A DNA stretch of 64,000 nt, taken from the NCBI GenBank assembly GCA_034336665.1, contig JAPFBE010000003.1, positions 1-64,000 on the forward strand. Reading direction: 5' to 3'. This DNA is from Luscinia megarhynchos (taxonomy: Eukaryota; Chordata; Aves; Passeriformes; Turdidae). The stretch's first letter is position 1, and every line of letters starts with the position of its first letter. The position numbers were made by a program, and so were the translations under genes. Positions 48,126 to 58,907 of this stretch are shown here, piece after piece. The notes under the pieces are model-generated. The model was not told the DNA's origin. It saw only the letters and a program-made list of their open reading frames with translations, and did no database searches.

Positions 48126-48649
48126 ATAACAATCCCGGCACCGCCGCCCAGGGATGCAGGACCGGCAACAACTCCTGGAAAGAGAGCACAACTTCTCAAT
48201 TCCTGTCCCAAACACAGACCCCAGCCAAGCCCACGCACAGTAACAGACTAAAACAGGGGAGAAACGAAAGCAGGAAAACCTCTGCGCCTTCTCCGAACAG
48301 CACAGCCGGGAGTACAAGTCCCACTCGCCCCTGCGCAAGCACCGAGCCTCAGCATAACTCTGACTTACAGAGGAGCTTCCCAAAACAATTCTGCAGCACG
48401 GAGCAAAAACACTCAGGCTCCACTGGAGCCTTAGGAAACCACAAGCAAGAGGAAAAATTGACACAGAGTACACAAAACCCCCGTAACTCAACACCAAAAA
48501 AGGCCGGAAACGAGCCAAATTAAAGCAACCTCCGACAGATCCACACAACAACAGCCCCTCACAGCTTCAGCTGCTGCCATCCACCGCATCACACACACCT
48601 AAACACAGTCCCACACACCACACCTTACAGAAAAAGGGATTAAAACGTT

Positions 48650-48900
48650 CTCACCACACTACAACAGACCGCAGAAGCCACGCACCCACAGACACTGCCC
48701 GGACAGTTTCAAAGCGCTCCTCTTTCCGCCGCCATTTTAAATCCCCGCCCAGCTCGCTGATTGGCGGGCTCGCTGAGGCGTCGGCAGCGCTGATTGGACA
48801 GCGGGTCCCGGGCTCCGCCCACCCCGGCCCCTGAGGGGAAGAGACGGCGCGGAGGGATTTATCCGGGCCTGGAAAAGCGTGCGCGGCCGTTTCTAGACAA
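48650..48900. promoter_or_regulatory. CpG promoter, probably bidirectional
   Basis: It contains two ATTGG (inverted CCAAT) words at 48770 and 48793, CGCCGCCATTTT at 48727-48738 (a YY1 site on the minus strand) and several GC boxes. No ATG-led exon is secure on either side, so direction and gene are unknown. Confidence 0.45.
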
Positions 48901-50530
48901 AATACTTCCTTGTTGGGAAGGGGAGAGGAAACACCTTTGGGAGCCATGGGGCCAGGCTCTCCCTGTAAGGAAGGGACAGAGCATTGATTGGGTGCAGCCA
49001 TCCTGCAGGCAGCAGCAGCTAATTATAAAATACGTTTGTGTTCTTTAGGAAGTCAGAGCACCTGGCTGCACAGCATTTCTACGGTTGATTTTGACTCTTT
49101 GGTAGAAAGTTTTCATACCGTGGAAGTAGTTTTCTCCTTAGCCAACACCTGTTAGAGGCTGGCAGTGACTGACCTGGTTGCTGCAGCTGTGTGATGGTCC
49201 AGGTGAACATTGGGAGCTTTTCTGCTGTTTTTTAACTTTTTTTTTTTTTTTTTTTTTTTTTTCTGGTAGAGTTTCCTCTTATTATCTATTTAAGTAATCT
49301 CCTTGGCTTTGGTAGCAGTATCCATAAGGCGCTGTAGTGTGGATTGGGAATAAGTGTCCAATCGTAAAGGTAGTGACCAGGCTTAGTGCCAGCCGTATAA
49401 CGTTCTGAGGAATTGTGGAAAAGGTTGTTTTAGCCTGTGTTTTGTAATTACAGATCATGCTTAAGCTACTTAAAGGCCAACAGATGAAAAATTATTTATT
49501 CCTGAAGGTTATGCTCAGAAAGGGCAGTGAGTCACTTCTCATGCCAGGATACACTGCAGGCACCTGGATAAACGTCCATCCCTAAAAATTAAAACCCATG
49601 TCCAAGTTCTAGCCCTCATCTCTGCTTTTTTAGACTACAAAAACTGACAATACTCACCTCAAAACTGCTAGACATTTTTTCCACTTTTAATAAATACTAG
49701 AGATTAAATAAAGTGTTTAGCCTCAATTTAAACACAGAATGAAACCGAAAAGGATATTTTCTCCTCGATTTAAACCCCTTTCCCCACAAAATCTCCTCTT
49801 TCTGGGGTCAGTGGGATAGACTGGGGAGGGACTGGGAAGATGAAATCGAAAGATGAAAGAACTTCCTCCTGTCCCCCACCCGGCCCCACCTGCTCAGGTG
49901 TTGCTCTCCTCTCTGGCACTGCCCCGTGGCACAGGGCTTGTCCCTGCACACCTTTGAGCAATGCTGCAGGTACTCCCCAGCCCCCGTGAGATGCTCCCAC
50001 CATCACTCCTTGAGAGACTCCCCGGAATCGCCCCTCGGCTCCCCCGCTCCGGCAGCTCTTTGCAGCCAGGTGAGCACACATCCCCCAGCAGCGCCTGCCC
50101 CCTCCTCATCCTCGCTGGGCACCCCTGAGGCTGCTGCACGCCGGGAGCTGTGCCGGGCGGTGCGACCACAAACCCGGGCTGGAGCCAAAGGCGGGGGCAC
50201 GGCCAAATGGCTCCCTTGGATGTAGATGCGTGAACGAAGGTTCATAGAATGGAGAAAGCTCAACAATTTTTTGTATTTTACACACACACACTCATTACAA
50301 AAGTAATATTTATTAATAGTTAAAATATCAGTGGAAGTTAATGGCTAGTTACAGCAGTGAGCTTCATACAGCATCCCACCTTTATGGATTTTTCAGAAGA
50401 AAGAGTTTCAGGTTCTTTCATCTCCTCCAAATGAAAAGCCATTTTTAACCAAACTCCTCTGCAATTTTCTTACTTGAATAAAAGCATGCACGGGCAACGA
50501 CCAACAAGTGAAGAGGAAAGCAGAATATCA
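48901..50530. other. Non-coding sequence with a 26-T run
   Basis: A perfect run of 26 T lies at 49237-49262. No gene is supported in the rest, and a short CA run is at ~50280. Confidence 0.5.
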
Positions 50531-50539
50531 CAGAGACAT

Positions 50540-52115
50540 GGTGGGATGGTTCCTATGGCTAGAGCACTGGAATGGAAGGGTTTAGGCTTTTTAGGAAAGA
50601 CAGGCTAGGAAGATGAGGAGGAGATGTAGCCCTCTATGGATATGGAACTCTGCCTGGGGAAGTATGAGGAACCAGCTGAGAGCTTGTGGAAGATTAAGGG
50701 GAGGGCAGTGACAGGGATATTAAAGATAACAGAAAGGGCTTCTACAGATATGTCGCAAGCAACAGAGAAGACTGAGGTTCTCAAGGATTTCTGTGCTTCA
50801 GTCTTCAATGGCAAATGCTCCACCCATGCTGCTCACATTGAGAAAGGCAAATGCAGGGACTGGAAGAATGAACACCCTAAGCCCACTGAGATGATCAAAT
50901 TCAAGACCATCCAATGAATCTGAAAGTGCTCAAGTCATGGGACCTGAAGAGATACATGCCCAGGTCCTGAGGGAGCTAGCAGAAGTTGCTAAGAAATTAT
51001 CCATCATTTTTTGAAAAACCGTGGCAGTTAGGAAAAGTCCCTGATGATTAGAAAAAGGAAATATAGCCATTTTTAAAAAGGGGAAAGCAGAAGACCTGGG
51101 GAATCACTTCTACCCAGAGCAACTGACAGTGCTGCACAGCCCTGTCAAGCTGCTTCTCCTGTCTGGCTCTACAGGATGTTCCAGTTCCATCACCGTCCTC
51201 CTCAGTGGCTCCACAGGACTGCTGCTGCCCAGCTCTGGAGATTGATGGAGATTCCTAGACATTTCATGGGCAAAGGAGTGGTGAGGATGTGTTGTGATGG
51301 TGTGGGACCTGAGCAGGACATACACAACATGGAATAATAAAGGCTGGAGATAAATGCTGAGCTTGGCAGGAAGAGTTCAATTTCTTCCATTGGGCGTGTG
51401 GTTTGGGTTTGTGCTGAAGACTGTCAATAACCCCAGGATGTTTCAATCAGTGCTGAGTGTCAAGACCTTTGCTGCTCCTCACACCATCCTGTCAGCAAAT
51501 AGGCTGGTGTTGCAATTAGGAGGAGATAAACTCTTCAGAAGGGCTCAGCAAGGAAAGAAGCAGTGGGGTAACCCTGTATATGAAGGAATGGTTTGGCTGT
51601 CTAGGAATTGACAGTGGTGATGAAACGGTTGAGGGTTAATGGGTAAGAATCAGGGGAAGAGCAGATTCCAAAGTGGGAATCTTCCCAGACACAGAGGGAA
51701 GGCTGGTAGGCAGGTTGGTAGTTCCCAGGGTCCTTTATTCTACCCTTAAAGCAGGGTGCAATGAAGTTTCCTGGATTGTCCACAGCTTTCCTTCTATGAT
51801 AAATTGACCTGCTTGGTGAAGGAGGGAAAGGCTGGGGATGATGTTTACCGGGGCTTTTAAGCTTTGACACGCCATTCCCCAAACTATTCTTGTGGAGAAA
51901 CTGGCTGTCCATGGCTCGGACAGGTCCACTGTTCACTGTATAAAAGGGTCTGGATGGCCAGACCCAGAGGGTGGTAGGGAACAGTTTAATTCAGCTGGTA
52001 TCCAGTCACCAGTGGAGCTCCTCTAGGCATCACTGAAACCAGTCCCGTTTCTATCAGTGACCTGGAGGAGGGGACCCTCAGCCAACTTGTGGAGAACAGG
52101 ATCCGCCAGAGGACA
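50540..52115 (+). mobile_element. CR1 LINE, plus-strand internal pieces
   Basis: Sequence such as TTCTGTGCTTCAGTCTTCAA, the CATGGGACCTGAAGAGATAC stretch, ACCTGCTTGGTGAAGGAGGG and ATCAGTGACCTGGAGGAGGG follow the CR1 ORF2 order. They are interrupted by unrelated DNA at ~51095-51600. All frames are decayed. Confidence 0.7.
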
Positions 52116-52218
52116 GGAAGACTCTACAGAGGGATCCATAGAGGCCCAGGGATTCAGCTGTCCCAGGCAGTTCCTGAAACCCCCTACTCCCCTACCCCTC
52201 CCTGACTACTCATTCTCA

Positions 52219-52899
52219 CTACACTTTTTTTCTCAACCGCCGCCACCATTGGGACTTGAAGCGGATGCTGAAGCACCAGCGGCGCTGAACACGGCGTGCC
52301 CGCCAGGCTGTCAGGGATCTCTGAAGGCGGGCATGAAGCTGCCCCAGGAACCTTCCAGCAGCAGTGCTGGTGCTGTATTCCAGTTCCATGGAGCTGCTGC
52401 TGCTGCTTTCCAATACAATGGGATTCATGATCACTACTAGTCTAGGGAGCAACTTGGCTATCACCACAGATCTTCTGTGTTCCAGCATTGTGGAGCTGTT
52501 GCTGCTGCATGATCTTACGTTCTTATGTTTGACCTCTTCTGTCACCTTGTTCATGTCTGGCCTTGCCAACCCCACTCCAAGGCGCTGGGGACACTCTCTG
52601 GCCCCCAGCAGCCTTGGCATAGCATGCAGATCAGTGTGGACCACCCTGCCACTCCCCCTGCCCCATCGCCACTGGGCTAGCTGTGCCTCCAGCTCCTGGC
52701 GCTGCTCCTCGAACAGCAGCTGGGAGTCGCGGCAGCTGCGGATGAACCTGGGGAAACGCCTGCTGGAGCTCATGGAGCTGCGTGGGGAGCTGCCATGGGG
52801 CAGCTCCCTGTCTGCTGATGTCTGTGCCCTGTCCACGTTGCTCTGCCCCTCCAGCCGGCCTCTCGCTGTGCTTGGATGCTTCGAGCTCTGACGGATTCT
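52219..52899 (-). CDS. Exon 2 of a small single-pass membrane protein gene
   Basis: An acceptor reading GTTCTTGCAG on the minus strand (ending at 52900) opens a 227-codon frame with stop at 52219-52221, in phase with exon 1 at 53037-53141. The predicted protein is about 261 residues. After the N-terminal span it is Ser/Arg-rich, has a short charged helix (FEEQRQELEAQL), a poly-Ser run (SSSSSSMELEY) and a strongly basic C-terminus (WWRRLRKKV). I do not recognise a family. The intron is 137 bases. Consistent phase, promoter and splice sites argue for a real gene. The lack of known domains argues for a young or lineage-specific one. Confidence 0.55.
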   Translation of the reverse strand, partial: RIRQSSKHPSTARGRLEGQSNVDRAQTSADRELPHGSSPRSSMSSSRRFPRFIRSCRDSQLLFEEQRQELEAQLAQWRWGRGSGRVVHTDLHAMPRLLGARECPQRLGVGLARPDMNKVTEEVKHKNVRSCSSNSSTMLEHRRSVVIAKLLPRLVVIMNPIVLESSSSSSMELEYSTSTAAGRFLGQLHARLQRSLTAWRARRVQRRWCFSIRFKSQWWRRLRKKV

Positions 52900-53036
52900 C
52901 TGCAAGAACCACAGATGGGTGAGACAAGAGCAGCTCCCCAGAATGCTCCTCATTGTCGTGCCACACACGCCACACCGACTCACCCCAAACCCACAAGGCC
53001 CAGCCCGGCCCACACAGCACATCAGAGGCCACCTAC

Positions 53037-53141
53037 CCACAGACACTTGTCCCGCAGCATGACCATCACCAGGATGAGCTGCAGCACCACCATGGTGATT
53101 GCCACCACCTCACCCATGGTGAAGATGTTGAGGAGCCCCAT
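53037..53141 (-). CDS. Exon 1 of the small membrane protein gene
   Basis: The start ATG at 53141 sits in a good context (GTGCCATGG) and the exon ends at TGG|GTAGGT, giving exactly 35 codons. It encodes MGLLNIFTMGE and then a hydrophobic span of about 19 residues (VVAITMVVLQLILVMVMLR), so the N-terminus carries a signal-anchor without a cleavage site. The frame is also open upstream, but the TATA box ~180 bases away favours this start. The product is inferred to lie in a cell or organelle membrane with a cytosolic basic tail. Confidence 0.55.
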
Positions 53142-53318
53142 GGCACTGTCAGTAGCACTCCAGGTCACCAGCACAGGCCGGTGGAGAGGTTCCCCAGAGA
53201 CCTGCAGGGTTCCAGTGAGGGGAATCCAACCCTGCTGGGATGGCAGAGGCCGAGGCTGTTGTCTGCCAAGACACTGCCAGATTGTTGTGCCCAGCACTAT
53301 CCGCTCCTGTGGGGCCCC

Positions 53319-53325
53319 TTTTATA
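53319..53325 (-). promoter_or_regulatory. TATA box of the small membrane protein gene
   Basis: On the minus strand GGCTATAAAAGGGGCC is a near-consensus TATA element. It would place transcription start near 53290, about 150 bases before the ATG. Confidence 0.6.
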
Positions 53326-53330
53326 GCCTA

Positions 53331-53455
53331 GCAGTCCCCTGTGTGACATCATGGGGCAGCCAGACCCCTCTTTGTGACAGCACGGAGCAGTCAGAGCCCC
53401 CTGTGTGTCATCCCAGGGCAGTCAGAACCCCCTTTTGGATACCCAGGAGCCCACA
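53331..53455. repeat. 31-bp tandem repeat upstream of the TATA box
   Basis: Three to four units start GCAGTCAGA or GCAGCCAGA and contain CCCCCTGTGTG, with a TGACATCA / TGACAGCA / TGTCATCC word in each. They abut the TATA box and could act as repeated CRE-like activator sites. A few isolated substitutions separate the units. Confidence 0.65.
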
Positions 53456-53639
53456 GGAGACTAAGAGGGAGCCCTTGCTGCCTTGGGCAGCATGACCATG
53501 CATTCTATGTTGCTCTGCTGAAACCTTCAGGACTCTTTTTAAGTCAGTCAGATCATAACACCTTCATTTGACATCATGGATCTGTTTTCAGTTGTTGGAT
53601 CTGTAATTGCTGGGAGCAGGAGGTTAACTGCTTCATAAA

Positions 53640-53880
53640 ATAGATCTCTTTGTCTCGATTTCATGAGACTCCATCATACAAGGGCAGTGATCATGTACCT
53701 TGTGCTGGGCACTGGTGAGGTTGGTGTATGGAATCCTGTATTCAATTTTGGGTCCTGCACAACAGTAAAGACATTGAGGTTGCTGGAGTGTGTCCAGAGA
53801 AGGGCAGTGGAGCTGGGGAAAGGGTCTTGTGCTTTAACCCCAGCTGGCAATTCGGTAAGAAAAAAAAGTGAGAAAGAAAC
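53640..53880 (+). mobile_element. CR1 LINE fragment
   Basis: GGGTCCTGCACAACAGTAAAG and TGGAGTGTGTCCAGAGAAGG match the conserved 3' part of CR1 ORF2. Confidence 0.7.
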
Positions 53881-54014
53881 TTGTAAGGTGAGATAATTTA
53901 ATAAATAGAAACAAATTCAAAAAATACTGAATGAGAGAAAAGAAACGGAGGAGGAAAAAAAAATGAAGTAAATGTTAACAGTTTCTCTGCATTTATGTGC
54001 ATTCAAGTCAGACA

Positions 54015-54440
54015 CTCATCGTGGAATCACAGACTGGTTTGGGTTGGAAGGGACCTTAAAGATCATCCACCTTGCCATGGGCAGGGACACCTTCCACTGT
54101 TCCAGGCTGCTCCAAGGCCCATCCAACCTAGCCATAAACACTTCCAAAGGGCAGTCACAGTTTCTCCATGAAACTGTGCAGGGCCTCACCACCCCCACAG
54201 GGAACAATTCCTCCCCAATATCCCATCCATCCCTGCCCTCTGGCAGAGGGAAGCCATTCCCCCTCATCCTGACACTCCAGGCCCTTGTCCAAAGTCTATT
54301 TCCAGCTCTCTTGAAGTTGGGGGCTCTAAGGTCTCTCCTTCTCCTCCCTGAACACCTCCAGCTCTCTCAGCCTGTCTCCAGAACAGACAGGTTCCAGCCT
54401 TTGAGCATCTCTGTGGCCTCCTCTGGACCCATTCTAGCAG
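54015..54440 (-). mobile_element. CR1 LINE 3' end, minus strand
   Basis: It begins with the reverse of the CR1 tail (AATCACAGACTGGTTTGGGT, then TTGGAAGGGACCTTAAAGAT) and runs to CTCCTCTGGACCCATTC. It abuts a plus-strand CR1, forming a head-to-head pair. Confidence 0.85.
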
Positions 54441-55245
54441 CTCCACATCCTGAAAGACCAAATACCATCCAGAGGGACCTGGACAAGCTCAAGGAGAGGG
54501 CCTGTGGGAATCTCATGAGGTTTAACAAGACCAAGTTCGGGTGGTGCATGTGGATCAGGACAACTCCCAATATCAAATCAGGCTGGGGGATGAAGAGATC
54601 AAGAAGAGCCCTGGCCAAGACCAACTTGGGGATGCTGGTGAATGAGGCTGGACATGCCCTGGCCCTCTGCTGGGCTGATCCCACAGTGTGAGCAGCCAGG
54701 GAGCAGGGGGATTCTTCACTTCTGCCCTGCTCTAGTATGATCACACCTGCAGTGCTGCCTGCAGCTCTGGGGTCCCAGCACAGGAAGGACATGGAACTGA
54801 TGGACAGAGTCCAGAGGAGACACCAGGATGATCGACAGGATGGAGCACCTCTATGCTATGAGGAAAGGCTGAGAGAATTGGAATTGTTCAGCCTGGAGAA
54901 GAGAAACTTTGGAGTGACCTAATTGTGGCCTCAAAGTAACTGAGGGGAGCCAACAAGAAAGATGGAGAGAGACTACAAGGGTCTGGAGTGCCAGGACAAG
55001 GGAACAGCTTCTCATTGAGACAAAGTAGATTTAGACTGGATATTGGGAAGCAATTCTTCCCCGTGAGAGTGGTGAGGCCCTGGCACAGTTTGCCCCAAGA
55101 AACTGTTGCTGCCCTATCAATGAAAGTGTCCAAAGTCAGATTGGATGGAGCTTGAAGTAACCTGGTCTAGTAGGTTTCCCTACCCATGACAGGGGGGTAG
55201 GATGATCTTTACAGTGCCTTCCAACCCAAACCACACTGTTCTTCT
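54440..55245 (+). mobile_element. CR1 LINE 3' half, plus strand
   Basis: It runs from CCAGAGGGACCTGGACAAGC through the CR1 3' UTR to CTTCCAACCCAAACCACACT, ending just before the octamer tail would begin. Confidence 0.85.
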
Positions 55246-55283
55246 CTGCTAAGGACTACTGCTGCCAGCTGTTTTTGAGGTAT

Positions 55284-55289
55284 TTTATT
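55284..55289 (-). terminator. Polyadenylation signal for LCMT2
   Basis: AATAAA on the minus strand lies about 200 bases downstream of the LCMT2 stop codon, a plausible 3' end for that transcript. Confidence 0.5.
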
Positions 55290-55489
55290 TACAGCAACAC
55301 AAAGAGCCGTAAAAACGCAACAGCCAGTGAGGTGTGAATCCCTTGTTTTCACTGTCCCTCCTGATCCCACCTTCACAAATGCATTCTGGATACAAAGCCT
55401 TTATGGAAGTATTGTGCTGCTTTTGGATCTAGAGTGAACAGACGTCTCACCATAGTGCAGTAGCATGGTTCAGCCCTGCTTGGTCTCAC

Positions 55490-55657
55490 TCAGTGACTGA
55501 TCAGGATGCTGCTGAGGCTCAGTGAGACGGGCACTGGGTTCAAGTGTGTCCCAAAGGAGAAGCAGTTTCCACCACCACCAATAACCAACAGCTCCTTCTC
55601 ATTTGGCAGAAAGACACTGCTATGATTGTGTAGCATTAATGGCCATTCCAGGTGCTC
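55490..55657 (-). CDS. LCMT2: LCMT2 (TYW4) terminal exon
   Basis: After the acceptor CTCCTTTTTCAG this exon reads [14 protein letters not shown], then the hallmark [19 protein letters not shown], and stops at 55490-55492. The Gly-rich NCFSFGTH block is conserved at the C-terminus of LCMT2/TYW4 and fungal Ppm2. The protein is an S-adenosylmethionine-dependent enzyme. It finishes wybutosine at position 37 of tRNA-Phe by methylating and methoxycarbonylating its side chain. The kelch propeller forms its C-terminal half. Phase with the previous exon is 0. Confidence 0.85.
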   Translation of the reverse strand, partial: EHLEWPLMLHNHSSVFLPNEKELLVIGGGGNCFSFGTHLNPVPVSLSLSSILISH

Positions 55658-56196
55658 CTGAAAAAGGAGAGGAGATTTTGAACATATAGGACTTCACATG
55701 GTCCACGGTACCACCCATGAATGTGGGCAAGAACAGACAGAGAATAGAGAAACAAGTAGCCCCTGAGGTGTACTCCTCTGCTACACCTGCCCACCCACCA
55801 ACTTGCAGTTCAGTGATTTTTTAATGAGAGAAAATGTCTTTGTACTTCCTGAATCTTAACGCTTTTCCTCCCAAGAAGGTAGCCAGTCAGTTTTTGATTC
55901 AATGTAAATCTTTGACATTCATGGCCTGTGGCATGGAGTTCCAGAGCTTACCTATGTAACTGGTAGGTTCAAAAGCCTAGAGTTTCACCTAAGTCAAAGC
56001 AAACAGTTCATAAGCAAAGGAAGATACCAATCCATCTGCATCTGCTTATTCAGTGTAAACAAAAAAGTTATATTCTTTTAGATACAACTTTACTATCACT
56101 GTACCTGTCCTCATTGCCATCCAACAAGGGCAGTCTATTTTATCTAAAAGGATATGAGGCCACATACAACTTCTGCTACAGACAATAATTGAAAAC

Positions 56197-56844
56197 TGTT
56201 GGGAGTCCAGGGTGTTTCCCTGGCTTCCCTGGGTGCTTCTAGACCCCCCTGGCAGGGGAGTCAGAGACCCTGACATGGTGCCCAGGGGTCCTGGGGGCTG
56301 GACTTGGGTCCCTGGAGAAATTTGCCAACATTGCAGGAAGAATTACGAGTCACAAAAAATAAGTAGAGTATAAATTAGACTGTTAGAAGATAGAAAAGTG
56401 ATTTTTTAGAAAGGTTTATATTAGGGGGTTTGAGGTTAAGATGGAGGATTTGGGGCGTGGTTGGTATGCTTCTTCCTCCTTCTTCTTCATGCCATCCATG
56501 TTGGAGTGTCACCTTGGCATCCTTCGATTGGATGGGGACAAAACTAGACATTACAATAAGGTTGTGGTGTATTGGAAAATAATTGTAAATATCAAACACG
56601 TAATTTAGAGTATAAAATATAAGTCCTGCCTCTGCCAGGCAGATTCTGCCCTGGACGTCTGGCTGGACAGATCGCTGTTAGCTGGACAAAGAATTCCAGA
56701 GAAACAATAAACAATCCTGAAACCTCTGAGAACAGCCTCCTGCAGTTTCTCAGCAGCGGGCGTCGGGGAAAACCTGAACTTTACACCACCTTCATGTCCT
56801 CCTGAGGTGATCTCAACCATAAAGAGACACCTCGGGCTGTGACA
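56197..56844 (+). mobile_element. Old ERV LTR with adjacent primer site
   Basis: The 648-base block starts TGTTGGGAGTCC and ends GTGACA. It has GTATAAAATATAAG near 56614 and AATAAA near 56706. Two bases later TGGTGTCCCTCTGGGTGGGC resembles the complement of tRNA-Asn with one change and a 2-base insertion. Internal sequence fades after ~56975, so this is a 5' LTR with a truncated leader. It lies inside the last LCMT2 intron. Confidence 0.55.
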
Positions 56845-57177
56845 TTTGGTGTCCCTCTGGGTGGGCTGTAGCCTATAAAGGTGGGTACAGACCCTCAGAC
56901 CCTGAAAACCCAGCTCAAGAAGATGCACACCGCTGGAGGAGACCTCCCCAGACAGAGACAGAAAACTAAGCTACAATTAAGCATATTTCATGCTTTTAGA
57001 CTCTCAGCAAAATGCTGCAAAGCCAACTAGATGCATACATGCTGTCCACTGTAAAAAATTAACCCGTCACAAATTCCAGTTTCACCAATGACAGGTTCCA
57101 TATGTACAGTTACCAAAAGAAAGTTGTTTCTTTACATAAAAGATAAATAAAGACTTGTCAAACAAAAGAAATGTTCT

Positions 57178-57690
57178 TACAGAATCACAGAATGGTTTGG
57201 AATGGAAGGACCTTAAAAAATGCCACCTCACTCCACCTCCCTGCACTGGGCAGGGACAGCTTGCACTAACCAGGTTGCTCCAAGCCCAGTCTAACCTGGC
57301 CTTGAACATTTCCAGGGATGGGGCAGCCACAGCTTCTGTGGGCAGCCTTTTTCAGCACCTCAACATACTCTTCATAAAAAATTTCATCCATATACCTAGT
57401 TTGAAGCTACTGTCCTTCAGATGAAAACCATCACCTCTTGTCCTGTCACTACAAAAAAGTCTATCACTGCTATCACTGCTAAAAAGTCTGTTCCCATCTT
57501 TCTTAACAAGTCCCCCTTTAAGTACTGGAAGGGGCTCTAAGGTACTCCCATAGCCCTCTCCCCCTCTCAAGGCTGAACAACCCCTATTCTGTCAGCACAT
57601 CCTCACAGGAGATAAGCTCCAGCTCTCTGATGATCTTTGTGGCCCTTCTATGGATTTCATCCAACAGATCTGTGTCTTTCTTTTACTCAA
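57178..57690 (-). mobile_element. CR1 LINE 3' part
   Basis: AGAATCACAGAATGGTTTGG, then GGCAGGGACAGCTTGCACTA and the AGCTCTCTGATGATCTTTGTGG stretch follow CR1 on the minus strand. The copy is diverged and lies in the last LCMT2 intron. Confidence 0.8.
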
Positions 57691-57784
57691 GACAGTTATT
57701 ACTTGAGATGAGGGTTACTCAAAGATGTAGACCAAGTTTTGCCCAAAATCCTGCTGTGTGGCACCACCTGTATGACTGCTCTTC

Positions 57785-58010
57785 AGTGATTCATAGAAGA
57801 AAGTCACCAAATAGTTAAAGTTGGAAGGGTCCTCCATGCATCATCCAGTCCAACCACCCTGTTCCAAGCAGGCTCAACCCAAGCAGGCTTTTCAGTACCT
57901 TGCCCCATCAGGTTTCAAATATTTCCAGTAATGGAAATACAACAGACTCTCTGAGCAGTCTGTTCAGTGTTCAATCATCCTTACAGGAAGCGTTTATCTT
58001 CCAGTGAAGT
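57785..58010 (-). mobile_element. CR1-like 3' fragment
   Basis: TTGGAAGGGTCCTCCATGCA and AGTCCAACCACCCTGTTCC are CR1-family 3' UTR sequences on the minus strand. Confidence 0.65.
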
Positions 58011-58394
58011 TTCCAGTATTTCCATGCTGGTTTTTCTTCTCATATTTCAGGCAACAGTTACAGCACACTGCAGTTTTCACCAAGAAGTTCTCAATGAAAT
58101 TATACCTCAGACCTCCATAAACACTAACTAAGGCTGTGGTTTATCTGTTCCCTTCCTCCACAGACATCCTGAAGTGATTATGCATGTGCCCATTTCAGTT
58201 CTGCTGCCCCTTGTCAGAAACAGAGCAGCTCCATGTTCCAGTCTTCTGCACATTCCATCTCTCCCTCTCTTAACACTGCTACATTCTCTGTGCTGGATAA
58301 TAGCACTTTGGAATTAGATCCTACCTCTCCATAAAGTTACCATGTTCCTTCACAGGACGCTGCTTACCCTGAAAGAAAAAAATTCAGTACTTAC

Positions 58395-58530
58395 CACACT
58401 AATCACATAGTCCAAACAGAGACCAGTCATTAAGTCAATGACAGTGATGCCTGGCACAGAGGATGCATGAAACCACACTCCACCAACGAGCAGAAGCTTT
58501 CCCTCATGCACATGTGCAGTATGTGAATAC
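58395..58530 (-). CDS. LCMT2: LCMT2 kelch exon, fourth in window
   Basis: This 136-base exon is bounded by TTCACAG and GTG|GTAAGT. It encodes [19 protein letters not shown] followed by ITVIDLMTG, one kelch blade with the paired-Gly turn. The first base completes an Arg codon begun in the upstream exon, and the exon ends in phase 0, matching the terminal exon. Confidence 0.85.
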
Positions 58531-58589
58531 CTGTGAATTCAAAATGAGATTGAACTCCATTAGCAATGGAGGCTGGTAGAGACAAGCTG

Positions 58590-58720
58590 AAAATTCTCTG
58601 CTGAATGCTCTGAGCAACCTGTCTAGTTGAAGATGCCCCTAACTCATTGCCAGGAGGTTGGACTAGTTGGCCTTTAAGAGGTCCTTTCCAAATCAAACTA
58701 TTTTATGATGCTATGAATGC
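58590..58720 (+). mobile_element. CR1 LINE 3' terminus
   Basis: AGGAGGTTGGACTAGTTGGC through AAACTATTTTATGATGCTATG preserves the CR1 end and a decayed octamer tail. Confidence 0.75.
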
Positions 58721-58731
58721 CTTCTGCTTAC

Positions 58732-58907
58732 CTTGGGACAAGAGGAGGGTGTGTCTCTATTGTCTGCCACTGAAAGCCATGTTCAAGCTCCCTCAGAAGA
58801 AAAACTGAACCCAAGGGCTGCTCAGCTGCTCCCAGACCTCCTGCAATCAGCACACCTCCTTCCCAGCTGCAGGCACTGTGAGAGTGGCGGCTTTCTGGGA
58901 CTGGACC
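58732..58907 (-). CDS. LCMT2: LCMT2 kelch exon, third in window
   Basis: This 176-base exon reads VPESRHSHSACSWEGGVLIA and then GGLGAAEQPLGSVFLL, a kelch blade (RHSHSA, GG, hydrophobic strand). The donor is CCCAAG|GTAAGC and the acceptor CTGTTGAG, with a weak pyrimidine tract. It starts in phase 0 and ends in phase 2. Confidence 0.85.

Noticed and set aside
51731..51740. Polyadenylation signal for the minus-strand membrane-protein gene
   Set aside because: The AATAAA on the minus strand at this place lies inside a plus-strand CR1 fragment, so it is probably fortuitous.
52364..52891. Plus-strand 175-codon Leu/Ser-rich frame
   Set aside because: It is the antisense shadow of exon 2 of the minus-strand membrane-protein gene.
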